Below, piece after piece: positions 1 through 8,558 of a DNA stretch of 64,000 bases (position 1 is its first letter; each line of letters begins with the position of its first letter). The stretch covers positions 1 to 64,000 of the forward strand of contig NZ_JAQBNR010000059.1 of the NCBI RefSeq assembly GCF_028288465.1. The letters are read 5' to 3'. This stretch comes from Ferruginibacter sp. GTDB lineage: Bacteria > Bacteroidota > Bacteroidia > Chitinophagales > Chitinophagaceae. The translations under genes and the position numbers were made by a program. The notes under the pieces were generated by a model. It saw only the letters and a list, made by a program, of their open reading frames with translations. It had not been told where the DNA came from and did not search any database.

Positions 1-493
1 ACCGTTTCGTATTTTGCTGCAGTGACAGGATGCTTTCCTGTCCTGAGTCCCAAAATCCTGATCCTTTGCGTATTGTCCGCAACAATTTATCCTGATCAAA
101 GTAAAACCGGCCTTCATATGCAGGAGTCAATTTTTTGTAATCCGTCTGGCCGTTGACCATTTTAAAATGCTTTTCTTTTACAAAGGCAAATACCAGCTTG
201 TTTTTACTGAGATAATATTCGGTTTCTACAACGCCATAAGAAAGGCCAATCCATTCTTTTATTTTATACAGCATACCCTTTTTAAAATAGCCGGTCAATG
301 AACCGCCGCCATCCGGCACGTTTTCAAGGAACGTTTCGTTCTCCAGCATTATTTTTTTGAAACCGGTAATTTGATTGGTGCGGTTGTAAACCTGTTGTAT
401 GGCTTTGATCTTTGCATTTACACTTTGAGCAAAAGAATGGTTGCAACAGCAGGCAAACAATAGTAAAAGCAATGAAGAAATCTTAAAATGCAT
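1..493 (-). CDS. Secreted protein of unknown function, 5' part only
   Basis: An open frame on the minus strand begins with ATG at 493 and runs off the left window edge without a stop, giving 164 codons. Residues 1-24 form a clear signal peptide (basic start, Leu-rich core, cleavage near SFA-Q), so the product is exported to the periplasm or outer membrane. The rest is hydrophilic, with many Tyr, Lys and Phe in alternating patterns (for example YYLSKNKLVFAF) that suggest beta strands. I do not recognise the family. It reads away from the neighbouring metallophosphoesterase region across a 214-base gap that holds a dispersed repeat. The C-terminal end lies outside the window, so length and domain content cannot be judged. 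Confidence 0.75.
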   Translation of the reverse strand, partial: MHFKISSLLLLLFACCCNHSFAQSVNAKIKAIQQVYNRTNQITGFKKIMLENETFLENVPDGGGSLTGYFKKGMLYKIKEWIGLSYGVVETEYYLSKNKLVFAFVKEKHFKMVNGQTDYKKLTPAYEGRFYFDQDKLLRTIRKGSGFWDSGQESILSLQQNTKR

Positions 494-628
494 GAGGATG
501 ATTTGTACAGTAGTGCAAAAAAACTGTGCCAACAAATATACATTCAATACGCTGTTGCGTTGGCACGTATTATACCAGCCTGATCAGCAAAGCAACCGAA
601 TTGAGGAAGTGCTCAATAGAGATAAAAT

Positions 629-686
629 GTAAAAGAGTGCGACGCCCATGCAGCCGCCCATAGCTATTGTTTTAGCCCGGACAAAA
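629..686 (+). repeat. Dispersed intergenic repeat, copy A
   Basis: About 58 bases starting TGTAAAAGAGTGCGACGC and ending TTTTAGCCCGGACAAAA. The same two blocks recur at 8559, 49863, 55437, 61315 (inverted) and 62390. This copy lies about 20 bases beyond the stop codon of the minus-strand metallophosphoesterase gene, with its AGCCCGGAC end nearest the gene. Confidence 0.7.
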
Positions 687-707
687 GTTGTATTTGATTT
701 TTTTAAA

Positions 708-1958
708 TTATACTAATTCAATCACCGTAATCTCCGGCAGGATGCCTACGCGACCGGGATAACCGATAAAACCGAAGCCGCGGTTAACGTATAATTTTTG
801 TTTGGTTTCTTCGTACAGGCCCGCCCATTCTTTGTACATGTATTGCACCGGGCTCCATTTAAAACCGGGGATGTCAACGCCAAACTGCATGCCATGGGTA
901 TGGCCGCTGAGCATTAAATCGATGGCCGGGTAATGCGGTTTTACCTGCGCATCCCAATGGCTGGGGTCGTGGCTCATCAATATTTTAAAGGGATATTTTT
1001 CGGCCCCGGGATAGGCCAGGTCCATGCGGCCGTGTTTGGGAAACCTTGCTTTGTTGCTCCAGTTTTCAATACCAATCAATGCTATCTGGTGATCGTTTCT
1101 TTCCAGCACCACGTGTTCGTTCATTAATAATTTCCAGCCCAGTTTGGCATGCACACCTTTTAAGTTTTCCAGGTTTTGTTCTTTTGTAACGCCATTGTCG
1201 GGCCAGCTTACATAATCGCCGTAATCGTGGTTGCCCAGTGTAGAATAAACGCCCATGGGCGCTTTGAGCTGACTGAACACATCCATATAGTCGTCCATTT
1301 CTGTAGCCCGGTCGTTTACCAGGTCGCCGGTAAATAATATAACATCCGCCTTTTCTTTTAAAATTTCATTTACGCCATGCAGTACTGCCTGCTTGTCCGT
1401 AAAACTGCCGCTGTGGATATCGCTGATGTGCAAAATCTTCATGCCTTTAAAACCAGCGGGTAAGTTATCAAACGCCATCTGCACCCGCTTTACATCGTAC
1501 TTATATTTATTGCCAAAGCCGTACACGAGGCTGCCAAATAAAGTAGAACCAACGCCAAGGCCCATCCAGCTTAAAAAAACAGAACGGCTGATGGCATCGC
1601 TGCCGGAGGTATCGCCTGTTGAGTTGCGTTGAAATATTTTTGCGGCAATCCATTGAATGCCTCTTCTGATATCATCAGTAAAAAAGAAAAGCACGGCAGC
1701 AAATTTTGCCAGAAACAAACCGAGTACAGTGGCAAACATATAGGTGCGTACTACCCTTGGTAAAAATTGCTGGCTGCTAAATGAGAACAATAAGAAAGCA
1801 ATGATTGCTACAGCGGAAATGGTCCAGTAAATGGCGTATACAATGGTTTTTGTTCTAGGCGAAGCGGATTGTGTAACCGTTTTAAGTGCCTGGAACACGT
1901 AGGTATCCAGCAGCAACATGATCGCAATAAATATTAAAGCGCCAAAAGGTGATCGCAT
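708..1958 (-). CDS. Membrane-anchored metallophosphoesterase (calcineurin-like)
   Basis: A 416-residue protein. The N-terminal third has several hydrophobic membrane segments, followed by a calcineurin-like phosphoesterase domain. The metal-binding motifs appear in the usual order: DIHSG, FTGDLVNDR (GDxxD), GNHDYGDY (GNHD), MSHDP and SGHTHG. This arrangement fits the YkuE/YaeI group of di-metal phosphoesterases, some of which cleave UDP-diacylglucosamine or other phospholipid-type phosphoesters at the membrane; the substrate here is unknown. The frame is open 16 codons further upstream, but the ATG at 1958 (MRSPFGAL) directly precedes the first membrane segment and is preferred. The FMN reductase gene lies upstream on the same strand, 159 bases away, so cotranscription is possible. 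Confidence 0.88.
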   Translation of the reverse strand: MRSPFGALIFIAIMLLLDTYVFQALKTVTQSASPRTKTIVYAIYWTISAVAIIAFLLFSFSSQQFLPRVVRTYMFATVLGLFLAKFAAVLFFFTDDIRRGIQWIAAKIFQRNSTGDTSGSDAISRSVFLSWMGLGVGSTLFGSLVYGFGNKYKYDVKRVQMAFDNLPAGFKGMKILHISDIHSGSFTDKQAVLHGVNEILKEKADVILFTGDLVNDRATEMDDYMDVFSQLKAPMGVYSTLGNHDYGDYVSWPDNGVTKEQNLENLKGVHAKLGWKLLMNEHVVLERNDHQIALIGIENWSNKARFPKHGRMDLAYPGAEKYPFKILMSHDPSHWDAQVKPHYPAIDLMLSGHTHGMQFGVDIPGFKWSPVQYMYKEWAGLYEETKQKLYVNRGFGFIGYPGRVGILPEITVIELV

Positions 1959-2117
1959 ACAAAGAGATTGAATTACTATAAAATTACAGCATTTAAAAAA
2001 AAGCACTTGTTAATGTGGAACAGCCTGCCCGTATTTGTATCAAACGGACCAATTCCCTGCCCGGAGGATCAGCAGCTCCATCTTATTTACGGGAGACGTA
2101 GCAGGACGGCGGATATT

Positions 2118-2645
2118 TTAATCCACTTTATTTTTTTCGGTGCCGGTCCACTCAACAAATTCATCCAGCTGGTGATGAATGGCCTTTAATGTATTTTGAT
2201 CTGTAAAATTGCCGTGCGCATCCATCAGACTGTCAATTACCGAAATGGGTAACTGGTTGGGATGTACCGTAATTTTTAAAAAATTTAAGATGGCGGCCAA
2301 ATGGTCGTTACCCCTTAAATTACCTGCCCGGCCACTGCTGATGCCGGTAATGAGCGCTTTTTTATTCCACCAGATACGGTGAGTTTTGCAGGTATCAAAC
2401 AGCATTTTCAACACACCTGGAATACTGCCATTGTATTCGGGAGATATAAATATATATTGATGTGTTGGAATGAGCACGGTGTTTTCAATTGCTTCAAAAT
2501 GGGCATCCCGGGTATAGGTATTCAGGTCTTCCAGGGATAAAATGCCGGCTTCAATTCCTTTGCTGTGTAAAATCTGCTGGTACAGCCTGGCCACTTTCAG
2601 TGTATTGCTGCCAGTGCGGTTGGTGCCGGAAATAATTGTATACAT
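2118..2645 (-). CDS. NAD(P)H-dependent FMN reductase (flavodoxin-like fold)
   Basis: A 175-residue protein of the NADPH-dependent FMN reductase family, which reduces flavin or quinone/azo-type acceptors in the cytoplasm. Near the N-terminus the FMN phosphate-binding loop SGTNRTGSNT follows the first beta strand, and the middle of the protein carries the family signature SPEYNGSIPG. Length is normal for the family. The frame could start 20 codons upstream, but that extension is Gln/Ser-rich and not conserved-looking, while MYTIISGTNR at 2645 fits the start of the first strand. The gene diverges from parA; the 200 bases between them hold a probable parA promoter. The physiological substrate cannot be told from sequence. 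Confidence 0.85.
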   Translation of the reverse strand: MYTIISGTNRTGSNTLKVARLYQQILHSKGIEAGILSLEDLNTYTRDAHFEAIENTVLIPTHQYIFISPEYNGSIPGVLKMLFDTCKTHRIWWNKKALITGISSGRAGNLRGNDHLAAILNFLKITVHPNQLPISVIDSLMDAHGNFTDQNTLKAIHHQLDEFVEWTGTEKNKVD

Positions 2646-2699
2646 ATATTGTTTTTGCTGTTTTTGAGATGAAACAGTAACAACTAAGGTATGGGATTG

Positions 2700-2732
2700 T
2701 TGCACAATTTTGAGGCGAATGCTTAAATTTGC
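2700..2732 (+). promoter_or_regulatory. Probable parA promoter
   Basis: TTTG at 2700-2703, a 21-base spacer, then TAAATTTG at 2725-2732, matching the Bacteroidota sigma-A consensus TTTG/TAnnTTTG. This predicts a leader of about 110 bases before the parA start at 2850. A second -7-like box, TACCTTTG, lies at 2777-2784 but has no TTTG at standard spacing. Confidence 0.45.
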
Positions 2733-2849
2733 CCCCCTGTCAGCAGATTTGCCGTTTGCGGTTGAATTGCAAACAGTACCTTTGGCACTCTCAAAAAAAT
2801 TGTTGAGGCGATCTTATAACACAATACATCTGGTTACAGACTTTAAGGT

Positions 2850-3650
2850 ATGGCAAGAATAATAGGCATAGCGAATCAAAAAGGTGGTGTAGGTAAAACA
2901 ACTACGGCCATCAACCTGGCTGCAAGTTTAGCAGTACTGGAATATAAAACTTTGTTGGTAGATGCAGACCCGCAGGCCAACAGCACCACTGGTGTTGGTT
3001 TTGATTTGCACAATGTTACAACCAGCCTGTACGATTGCATGGTGAATGAAACCCCGGCCAAAGATGTATTGCTGAAAACAGATATTCCCAACCTGGACCT
3101 CATCCCTTCGCACATTGACCTGGTAGGTGCAGAAATTGAAATGATCAATTACCCCAACCGTGAGGGGGTTTTAAAGAAAATACTGGAACCCATCCGGGAT
3201 GAATATGATTTTATTGTAATCGACTGCTCCCCTTCCCTTGGCCTGATTACAGTGAATGCATTGGTAGCTTCAGACAGTGTAGTGGTGCCGGTACAAACAG
3301 AATTTTTTGCCCTGGAAGGCTTGGGTAAATTATTAAATACCATTAAAATTGTGCAGAACAGGTTGAATACTGATTTGCAGATAGAAGGTATTTTAATGAC
3401 GATGTACGATGGCCGCCTGCGCTTATGCAACCAGGTAGTATCCGAAGTAAGAAGGCATTTTGATGAAATGGTTTTTACCAGCATCATTCACCGCAACACC
3501 AAACTAAGTGAAGCGCCCAGCTTTGGCAAGCCTGTTATTTTATACGATTCTGAAAGCAAGGGCAGCGTAAATTACCTGAACCTGGCAAAAGAAATATTGC
3601 AAAAAAATAACCTTACAAAAATTAAACAGGAAGACAGGATAATCAGCTGA
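2850..3650 (+). CDS. parA: Chromosome partitioning ATPase ParA (Soj family)
   Basis: A 266-residue deviant-Walker ATPase. The P-loop KGGVGKTTT sits at residues 11-19, followed by the Walker A' region DADPQANST and the Walker B-like strand FIVIDCSPSLG. With ParB it acts in origin segregation: ParA dimers bind DNA nonspecifically in the ATP state and ParB stimulates hydrolysis. Length and motifs are typical of chromosomal Soj proteins rather than plasmid ParA, as there is no N-terminal helix-turn-helix. The gene is followed after 86 bases by parB on the same strand, then by DUF5683 and dapB, an arrangement seen in other Bacteroidota. No canonical parS site could be found by eye nearby. Confidence 0.95.
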   Translation: MARIIGIANQKGGVGKTTTAINLAASLAVLEYKTLLVDADPQANSTTGVGFDLHNVTTSLYDCMVNETPAKDVLLKTDIPNLDLIPSHIDLVGAEIEMINYPNREGVLKKILEPIRDEYDFIVIDCSPSLGLITVNALVASDSVVVPVQTEFFALEGLGKLLNTIKIVQNRLNTDLQIEGILMTMYDGRLRLCNQVVSEVRRHFDEMVFTSIIHRNTKLSEAPSFGKPVILYDSESKGSVNYLNLAKEILQKNNLTKIKQEDRIIS

Positions 3651-3736
3651 TGAACTGATGCACTAACCGTCAGTAACGATTGTGTTGAGGCTATTTTCAT
3701 ATTCACATTTTCCTGGTTTTTTATTTACACATTATT

Positions 3737-4654
3737 ATGACCCCACCAAATAAAAAAGACGCTCTTGGAAAAGGCATTCGCAGTTTACTGCAAAATATAG
3801 ATGCTGATCTTAAAAGCACGGCCGGTAATTTAAAAACGGAGATTGTTGAAAAATCCACCGGTATTAACCGCATTGGTTTAGACCAGATAGAAATCAATCC
3901 CAAGCAGCCGCGTAAAGATTTTGATGAAACGGCATTGAGTGAACTGGCTGCATCTTTAAAACTGCACGACATTATTCAGCCGCTTACCGTAAGCAAACTC
4001 CCATCGGGTAAATACAGACTGGTAGCGGGTGAACGCCGTTTCAGGGCGGCCAAAATTGCCGGCTTAAAAGATGTGCCGGTGTATGTACGTCAGTCCAACG
4101 ACTCGGAATTACTGGAGCTGGCATTGCTGGAAAATTTACAAAGAGAAAATTTAAATGCCATAGAAATTGCCCTCAGTTACAAACGCTTAATGGACGAACT
4201 GGATTACACGCAGGAACAGGTAGCAGAGCGCATGGGCAAAGAACGCAGCACAGTTACCAACTACATCAGGCTGCTGAAACTACCACCGGATATCCAGATT
4301 GCCGTACGCACCAACGTAATCTCCATGGGCCATGCCCGTGCGTTGATTAACGTAGATATGGTAGACAAACAACTATTTATTTTTTCTGAAATCAAAAGCA
4401 AGGAATTATCTGTACGGCAAACGGAAGACCTGGTTCGCAATATGTACACCGGTGGCGGTGCCGCTGTTAAAAATTCGGTAAAAGCCACCCTGCCCCCGGC
4501 GTTTAAAAAGATAGAAGATAATTTAGCATCGCAGTTTAATACCAAAGTTAAACTAGTACACAATAAAAAGGGGTATGGCGCTGTAACCTTCGAATATTAT
4601 TCGCTGGATGAACTGAACGGCCTGCTCGAAAAATTGAACGTTAAAGTAAGTTGA
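3737..4654 (+). CDS. parB: Chromosome partitioning protein ParB (Spo0J family)
   Basis: A 305-residue centromere-binding CTPase. The N-terminal tail carries the ParA-stimulating pattern KDALGKGIRSLL. The ParB/Srx domain follows with QPRKDF, then the CTP-binding motif GERRFRAAK. A helix-turn-helix near residues 155-180 (YTQEQVAERMGKERSTVTNY) reads parS. The C-terminal dimerisation part is short and ends with a predicted amphipathic helix. The stop codon overlaps the start of the next gene (TGATG at 4652-4656), indicating translational coupling with the DUF5683 protein. Length is normal for the family. Confidence 0.95.
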   Translation: MTPPNKKDALGKGIRSLLQNIDADLKSTAGNLKTEIVEKSTGINRIGLDQIEINPKQPRKDFDETALSELAASLKLHDIIQPLTVSKLPSGKYRLVAGERRFRAAKIAGLKDVPVYVRQSNDSELLELALLENLQRENLNAIEIALSYKRLMDELDYTQEQVAERMGKERSTVTNYIRLLKLPPDIQIAVRTNVISMGHARALINVDMVDKQLFIFSEIKSKELSVRQTEDLVRNMYTGGGAAVKNSVKATLPPAFKKIEDNLASQFNTKVKLVHNKKGYGAVTFEYYSLDELNGLLEKLNVKVS

Positions 4655-5304
4655 TGCAAAAAATATTGCCGATATTTTTACTGCTGTTTTTATCCTGCCT
4701 TTGTTGTTCTTTATACGCCCAGCAACAGAAAGATAGTGTTGTAAAAAAGGTCAGTCCTGCCAAAGCAAAAAAAGACAGCATTGCTAAAAAAGAAAAAGTA
4801 TACGACAGTACTGGTAAAGAAATAAAAGTGTTCAATCCCCGCATGGCCACCATTCACTCGGCCATCATTCCCGGCTGGGGGCAGATAGATAATAAAAAAT
4901 ACTGGAAATTACCGCTGGTTTATGGAGCGTTGGGTACAACCGCTTACGTGTTTTTTTACAATATTAAAACGTATAAATTGTTGCGGCTGGCATATATATA
5001 TGCGTCAGATACACTCTCGTCAAACGATCATTTAATTGATGCTCAATTTAAAAATCTCAGTGCTAATTCAATCAAAATCTACCGCAATTCTTTCCGGCAA
5101 AATGTAGATTATTCGGTGTTGTTTTTTATTTTTTTCTGGGGCCTGAATGTGGTGGATGCAACAGTAGATGCCCAGCTAAAAGCATTTGATGTAAATGATA
5201 ATCTTAGTTTAAAATTATCTCCCGGCTTTAGCCCGATGGCCAATACTACCGGCCTTAGCCTGGTGTTCGACATCCATTCAAAAAACCACCACGGATCCAA
5301 ATAA
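4654..5304 (+). CDS. DUF5683 domain protein, secreted or membrane-associated
   Basis: A 216-residue protein starting at the ATG that overlaps the parB stop by one base; the in-frame TTG at 4651 is not needed. Residues 1-23 form a signal peptide (LLFLSCLCCSLYAQ). A Lys/Asp-rich linker follows, then the DUF5683 signature region PGWGQIDNKKYWK with two hydrophobic segments (around VYGALGTTAYVFFY and VLFFIFFWGLNVVDA). The function of DUF5683 is not established. Its position between parB and dapB is conserved in Bacteroidota, which argues for a housekeeping envelope role, but that is inference from context. Confidence 0.85.
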   Translation: MQKILPIFLLLFLSCLCCSLYAQQQKDSVVKKVSPAKAKKDSIAKKEKVYDSTGKEIKVFNPRMATIHSAIIPGWGQIDNKKYWKLPLVYGALGTTAYVFFYNIKTYKLLRLAYIYASDTLSSNDHLIDAQFKNLSANSIKIYRNSFRQNVDYSVLFFIFFWGLNVVDATVDAQLKAFDVNDNLSLKLSPGFSPMANTTGLSLVFDIHSKNHHGSK

Positions 5305-5331
5305 TTATCGATAGCTTAAAAAAACTACTGC

Positions 5332-6081
5332 ATGCAACCAGCAACCAACTTAAAACAAAAAAAATTAAACATCGCCCTTGTAGGTTATGGTAAAATGGGC
5401 AAAGCCATTGAAGAAATCGCTGTACAAAGAGGGCATACCATTGTATTGAAAATTGACATCAATACCATGGATCAGTTTACAAAGGAAAATCTGCGGCAAT
5501 GTGATGTAGCCATTGAGTTTACGAGTCCGCATAGTGCTGTAGAAAACATCATTACCTGTCTGCATGCAGGCGTACCCGTTGTAAGTGGCAGCACGGGCTG
5601 GCTGCAGCGTTGGAGTGAGGTTAAAGAAGTATGTGATCAGCAACATGGAGCGTTACTATATGCCAGCAATTACAGTGTTGGTGTAAATATATTTTTTGAA
5701 GTGAATAAGCGCCTGGCGCAGTTAATGAATCCGCACACGGAATACGAAGTAACCATGACGGAGATACATCATACAGAAAAAAAAGACGCTCCGAGCGGAA
5801 CCGCTATAACACTCGCTGAACAGATTCTTGAAAATATCGGCCGTAAAAAAGAATGGGTGAATGAACAAACTATTGCGCCTGCAGAGCTGGCCATCATCAG
5901 CAAAAGAATTGATCCGGCACCCGGAACGCACATTGTAAAATATAGCTCCGCGGTAGACGATATTGAAATCATTCATACGGCGCATAACCGCAAAGGTTTT
6001 GCAACGGGCGCTGTATTGGCTGCAGAATTTCTGCAGGATAAAAAAGGTATCTTCAGTATGAAAGATGTGCTGGGATTTTAA
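5332..6081 (+). CDS. dapB: 4-hydroxy-tetrahydrodipicolinate reductase DapB
   Basis: A 249-residue enzyme of the diaminopimelate/lysine pathway that uses NAD(P)H to reduce the product of DapA to tetrahydrodipicolinate. The dinucleotide-binding motif GYGKMGKAI is near residues 18-26, and the catalytic region is EIHHTEKKDAPSGTA, with the His-His pair and the Lys that bind substrate. VSGSTGW corresponds to the conserved GTTG-type loop. Length is near the family norm. The gene lies 27 bases after the DUF5683 gene and is probably in the same transcript. In many Bacteroidota signal peptidase I (lepB) follows, but here a tRNA-Lys gene is next. Confidence 0.95.
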   Translation: MQPATNLKQKKLNIALVGYGKMGKAIEEIAVQRGHTIVLKIDINTMDQFTKENLRQCDVAIEFTSPHSAVENIITCLHAGVPVVSGSTGWLQRWSEVKEVCDQQHGALLYASNYSVGVNIFFEVNKRLAQLMNPHTEYEVTMTEIHHTEKKDAPSGTAITLAEQILENIGRKKEWVNEQTIAPAELAIISKRIDPAPGTHIVKYSSAVDDIEIIHTAHNRKGFATGAVLAAEFLQDKKGIFSMKDVLGF

Positions 6082-6280
6082 GTATTGTTTCAATTGAAGC
6101 AGTCAATATAAAAAATATTTATTCCCATTTGTTACAATATTGTGTGGGTAAATATTTTAAGCAAATTTTAAAACACAGCCCAGCAAAGGGTTTGCGGCTA
6201 CACATGGCCAAAAGCCATTTTTATATTTTTGAAACAGTGTGTTGAGGTAAAAAAATAGATTCATTTTTTTTCAAAAAAAG

Positions 6281-6311
6281 TTTGCCTCAATACCTTTTTG
6301 CCTTACTTTTG
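6281..6311 (+). promoter_or_regulatory. Promoter of tRNA-Lys
   Basis: TTTG at 6281-6284, a 19-base spacer, then TACTTTTG at 6304-6311: a full match to the Bacteroidota housekeeping promoter, 26 bases before the mature tRNA 5' end. Confidence 0.75.
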
Positions 6312-6337
6312 CAGTCCATTAAATAAAAATGGTGAAA

Positions 6338-6410
6338 GAATTGGTAGCTCAGTTGGTAGAGCAATACACTTTTAATGTATGGGTCCTGGGTTCGAGTCCC
6401 AGCCAGTTCA
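6338..6410 (+). tRNA. tRNA-Lys, anticodon TTT
   Basis: Seventy-three bases fold into a cloverleaf. The acceptor stem is GAATTGG/CCAGTTC with one T-G wobble; D stem GCTC/GAGC; anticodon stem ATACA/TGTAT with loop CTTTTAA, anticodon TTT at 6371-6373; T stem CTGGG/CCCAG with TTCGAGT loop; discriminator A. CCA is not encoded. A promoter precedes it and a hairpin terminator follows directly, so it is a single-gene transcription unit. Confidence 0.97.
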
Positions 6411-6411
6411 C

Positions 6412-6442
6412 AAAGCCGCTTCGTAAATGAAGCGGCTTTTTT
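6412..6442 (+). terminator. Rho-independent terminator after tRNA-Lys
   Basis: An 11-base-pair stem AAAGCCGCTTC/GAAGCGGCTTT with loop GTAAAT, then a T run. It begins two bases after the tRNA. Confidence 0.9.
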
Positions 6443-6607
6443 ATATGTTCAATCAAAGTCGTAACGAATACGAAGTACACAAAGTGCAGGTGTTTATTCG
6501 GAAGCTTTTCGCAAACACATGCTCCTTTGTGCTTGTTGTAATGTTAGTGCACTTTGTGTGAAATCATATTTGCTTCAACTTTGTTTTTTACACCAGCCTA
6601 ACTCGCT

Positions 6608-6615
6608 TATTTTTG
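6608..6615 (+). promoter_or_regulatory. Possible -7 element for the SDR gene
   Basis: TATTTTTG fits TAnnTTTG and lies 15 bases before the ATG at 6631. The nearest TTTG (6580-6583) is 24 bases upstream, longer than usual, so the match is only partial. Confidence 0.35.
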
Positions 6616-6630
6616 CATATAATTTTTTTT

Positions 6631-7440
6631 ATGAATGACTTTTTTAAAAATAAGGTAGTAGCTATTACGGGAGGAAGCGAAGGTATTGGTAAAGCCCTGA
6701 TAGACGCTCTGATACCATTGGGCGCTAAGGTAGCTACCTGTGGCCGCAACCAGGATAAATTATATACCCTGCAGGTGCAATATTCCGGTCACATGCTGCA
6801 TGCTATTGTGGCAGATGTAAGCCAGTACAGCGAATGCGAAAACTTTATTCAAAGTACCATTGATACTTTTGGCGGCATTGACATATTAATTAACAACGCA
6901 GGCGTTTCCATGCGGTCTTTATTAAAAGATTGTGATGTGGAAGTGATAAGAAAAGTAATGGATATTAATTTTTTTGGCACCGTTTATTGCACCAAACTGG
7001 CGCTCAATACTATCATCGAAAGAAAGGGAACTATTGTTGGCATTTCTTCCATTGCGGGCTACCGCGGACTTCCCGGCCGCAGCGGTTACTCCGCTTCTAA
7101 ATTTGCGGTGAATGGCTGGCTGGAAGCTTTGCGTACCGAGCTAATGGACGATGGCGTAAATGTGATGTGGGTTTGCCCAGGTTTTACAAAAAGCAATATC
7201 CGCAATGCGGCACTAAACAGCAAGGGCGAAAGCCAGGGCGAAAGTCCCTTGCGGGAAGCCACCCTGATGAAGCCTGAAACATGCGCTCAACATATTATTA
7301 AAGCAGTCGCCAAAAGAAAAAGAACACTTGTGTTGACTTTTGATGGCAAACAAACTGTTTTTGTAAATAAGTTTTTCCCTTCGCTTGCTGACCGGCTGGT
7401 GAAAAAATTCTTTTTTAAAGACAGGGTGCTTATCAAATAG
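6631..7440 (+). CDS. SDR family oxidoreductase
   Basis: A 269-residue classical short-chain dehydrogenase/reductase. The cofactor loop TGGSEGIGKA follows the first strand, NNAGVS marks strand 4, and the catalytic residues appear as ISSIAGYRG (Ser) and YSASKFA (Tyr-x3-Lys). The Arg/Asn pair in CGRNQDK after strand 2 suggests NADP(H) preference. The C-terminus is Lys- and Phe-rich and may touch a membrane, as in lipid-modifying SDRs; the substrate is unknown. An in-frame TTG exists at 6613 but overlaps the -7 promoter box, so the ATG at 6631 is chosen. It is monocistronic as far as can be seen. Confidence 0.9.
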   Translation: MNDFFKNKVVAITGGSEGIGKALIDALIPLGAKVATCGRNQDKLYTLQVQYSGHMLHAIVADVSQYSECENFIQSTIDTFGGIDILINNAGVSMRSLLKDCDVEVIRKVMDINFFGTVYCTKLALNTIIERKGTIVGISSIAGYRGLPGRSGYSASKFAVNGWLEALRTELMDDGVNVMWVCPGFTKSNIRNAALNSKGESQGESPLREATLMKPETCAQHIIKAVAKRKRTLVLTFDGKQTVFVNKFFPSLADRLVKKFFFKDRVLIK

Positions 7441-7565
7441 TTTTCCTTATAGCGAAAAGATAATGAGATGTTTCTCAGGTGATTTATATGAAATAGTTTA
7501 GTCCTTTATCATTTTGTAAACAACTGATCGCTTACTTTTAAAATAAAACGGAATATTACCCTGCA

Positions 7566-8396
7566 ATGCCTTTACTCACCCTTACATCAGATATTGGTCA
7601 GCATGATTTTCTTGCCGGTGCAGTAAAAGGACAGTTGTTACAACACGCCCCGCATTTTACGCTGGTGGATATTACGCACCAGCTTTCGCCTTTTAACTAT
7701 CCGCAGGCTGCTTATGTGTGCAGGAACGCCATCAAAAATTTTCCGCCGGGAACATTTCACCTTGTGATGGTGAATTTGTTTGATGAAAAACCCGAACACT
7801 TATTGCTGGCTGAGCACAATGGATATTTTATTGGTTGTGCTGACAATGGCTTATTGACCATGATACTGGAAGAAGTTCCCCAAAAAGTGGTAGCACTTCA
7901 ACTGGAGAAAACACAGCAAAAAAATACCCTTTATTGCACCGCAGTTTTTGCCCGGGCCTTTAATGAGGTACATAACGGTAAACTGTTGGAAGAGGTAGGT
8001 GACGCCAGTGTTTCCATACAGGTAAAAAATCCTTTGCGGCCCTTGCTGGGCAATAACTGGATGGAAGGACAAATTATTTTTATTGACAATTTTGAAAACG
8101 TAATTGTAAATATTACAAGAGAAGAATTTGAGGAACAACGCAGGGGCCGCAGTTTTAAAATTGTATTTAAACGGGATGAAGTGATCGATAAAATAAGTGA
8201 CACGTATGCGGATGTGGTGGAGGGTGAAAAACTGGCCATGTTTAATTCTGCGGCCTACCTTGAAATTGCTATAAACAAAGGCAATGCCGCAGGGTTGTTT
8301 GGACTGCAGGGCTTTTCAGAAAAACAGCAGCAGGCCCAGCAACAGTATTTAAACAACCGGCTGTTTTACCAAACGGTGAAAGTTTATTTTGAGTAG
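7566..8396 (+). CDS. SAM hydroxide adenosyltransferase (DUF62) family protein
   Basis: A 276-residue member of the family that includes SAM hydroxide adenosyltransferase, fluorinase and chlorinase. The N-terminal hallmark is LTLTSDIGQHDFLAGAVKG (Asp at the nucleoside site). Further family features are VDITHQLSPF, the region FHLVMVNLF, and CADNGLLTMI. A C-terminal beta-barrel domain follows from about residue 155 (GQIIFIDNFENVIVNI). Characterised archaeal members hydrolyse S-adenosylmethionine to adenosine and methionine. The halogenase-specific insertion loop is not apparent, so hydrolase activity is the better guess. The physiological role is not settled. The gene stands alone between the SDR and the sigma factor, and two structured repeats follow it. 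Confidence 0.9.
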   Translation: MPLLTLTSDIGQHDFLAGAVKGQLLQHAPHFTLVDITHQLSPFNYPQAAYVCRNAIKNFPPGTFHLVMVNLFDEKPEHLLLAEHNGYFIGCADNGLLTMILEEVPQKVVALQLEKTQQKNTLYCTAVFARAFNEVHNGKLLEEVGDASVSIQVKNPLRPLLGNNWMEGQIIFIDNFENVIVNITREEFEEQRRGRSFKIVFKRDEVIDKISDTYADVVEGEKLAMFNSAAYLEIAINKGNAAGLFGLQGFSEKQQQAQQQYLNNRLFYQTVKVYFE

Positions 8397-8401
8397 CACG
8401 T

Positions 8402-8430
8402 GGTCGGCACCGAAGGTCAGACCGCAATAG
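8402..8430 (+). repeat. Structured 29-bp direct repeat, unit 1
   Basis: Identical over 29 bases to 8476-8504, beginning GGTCGGCACCGAAGG. With flanking bases it can form an outer stem GTGGTC/GACCGC (one G-T) and an inner ACC-GAA-GGT hairpin. It starts 6 bases after the stop codon of the DUF62 gene. No T run follows, so a simple terminator is unlikely. Confidence 0.75.
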
Positions 8431-8475
8431 CCGGAAGTAAAAAACAGGGGCTGGCAAATTGAAAAGGCCGCATGC

Positions 8476-8504
8476 GGTCGGCACCGAAGGTCAGACCGCA
8501 ATAG
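8476..8504 (+). repeat. Structured 29-bp direct repeat, unit 2
   Basis: Second identical unit, 74 bases downstream of the first. Here the outer stem GCGGTC/GACCGC is perfect. Two units only, with a 45-base non-repeated spacer between them. Confidence 0.75.
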
Positions 8505-8558
8505 CAGTCGCAAAACATCTGTTACTGTCGCATTGAAGGCGTTGCCCAAAGAAAAAGA

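Noticed and set aside
441..632. Plus-strand frame of 63 codons
   Set aside because: It overlaps the start of the minus-strand secreted protein on the opposite strand and has no ribosome binding site, domain or hydrophobic pattern.
2733..4660. parS site near parAB
   Set aside because: No close match to the TGTTNCACGTGAAACA form was found by eye in this interval or elsewhere in the window.
8402..8504. Possible CRISPR array from two identical 29-bp repeats
   Set aside because: Only two units, a 45-base spacer, no cas genes nearby, and the unit is itself strongly self-complementary and placed at a gene end.
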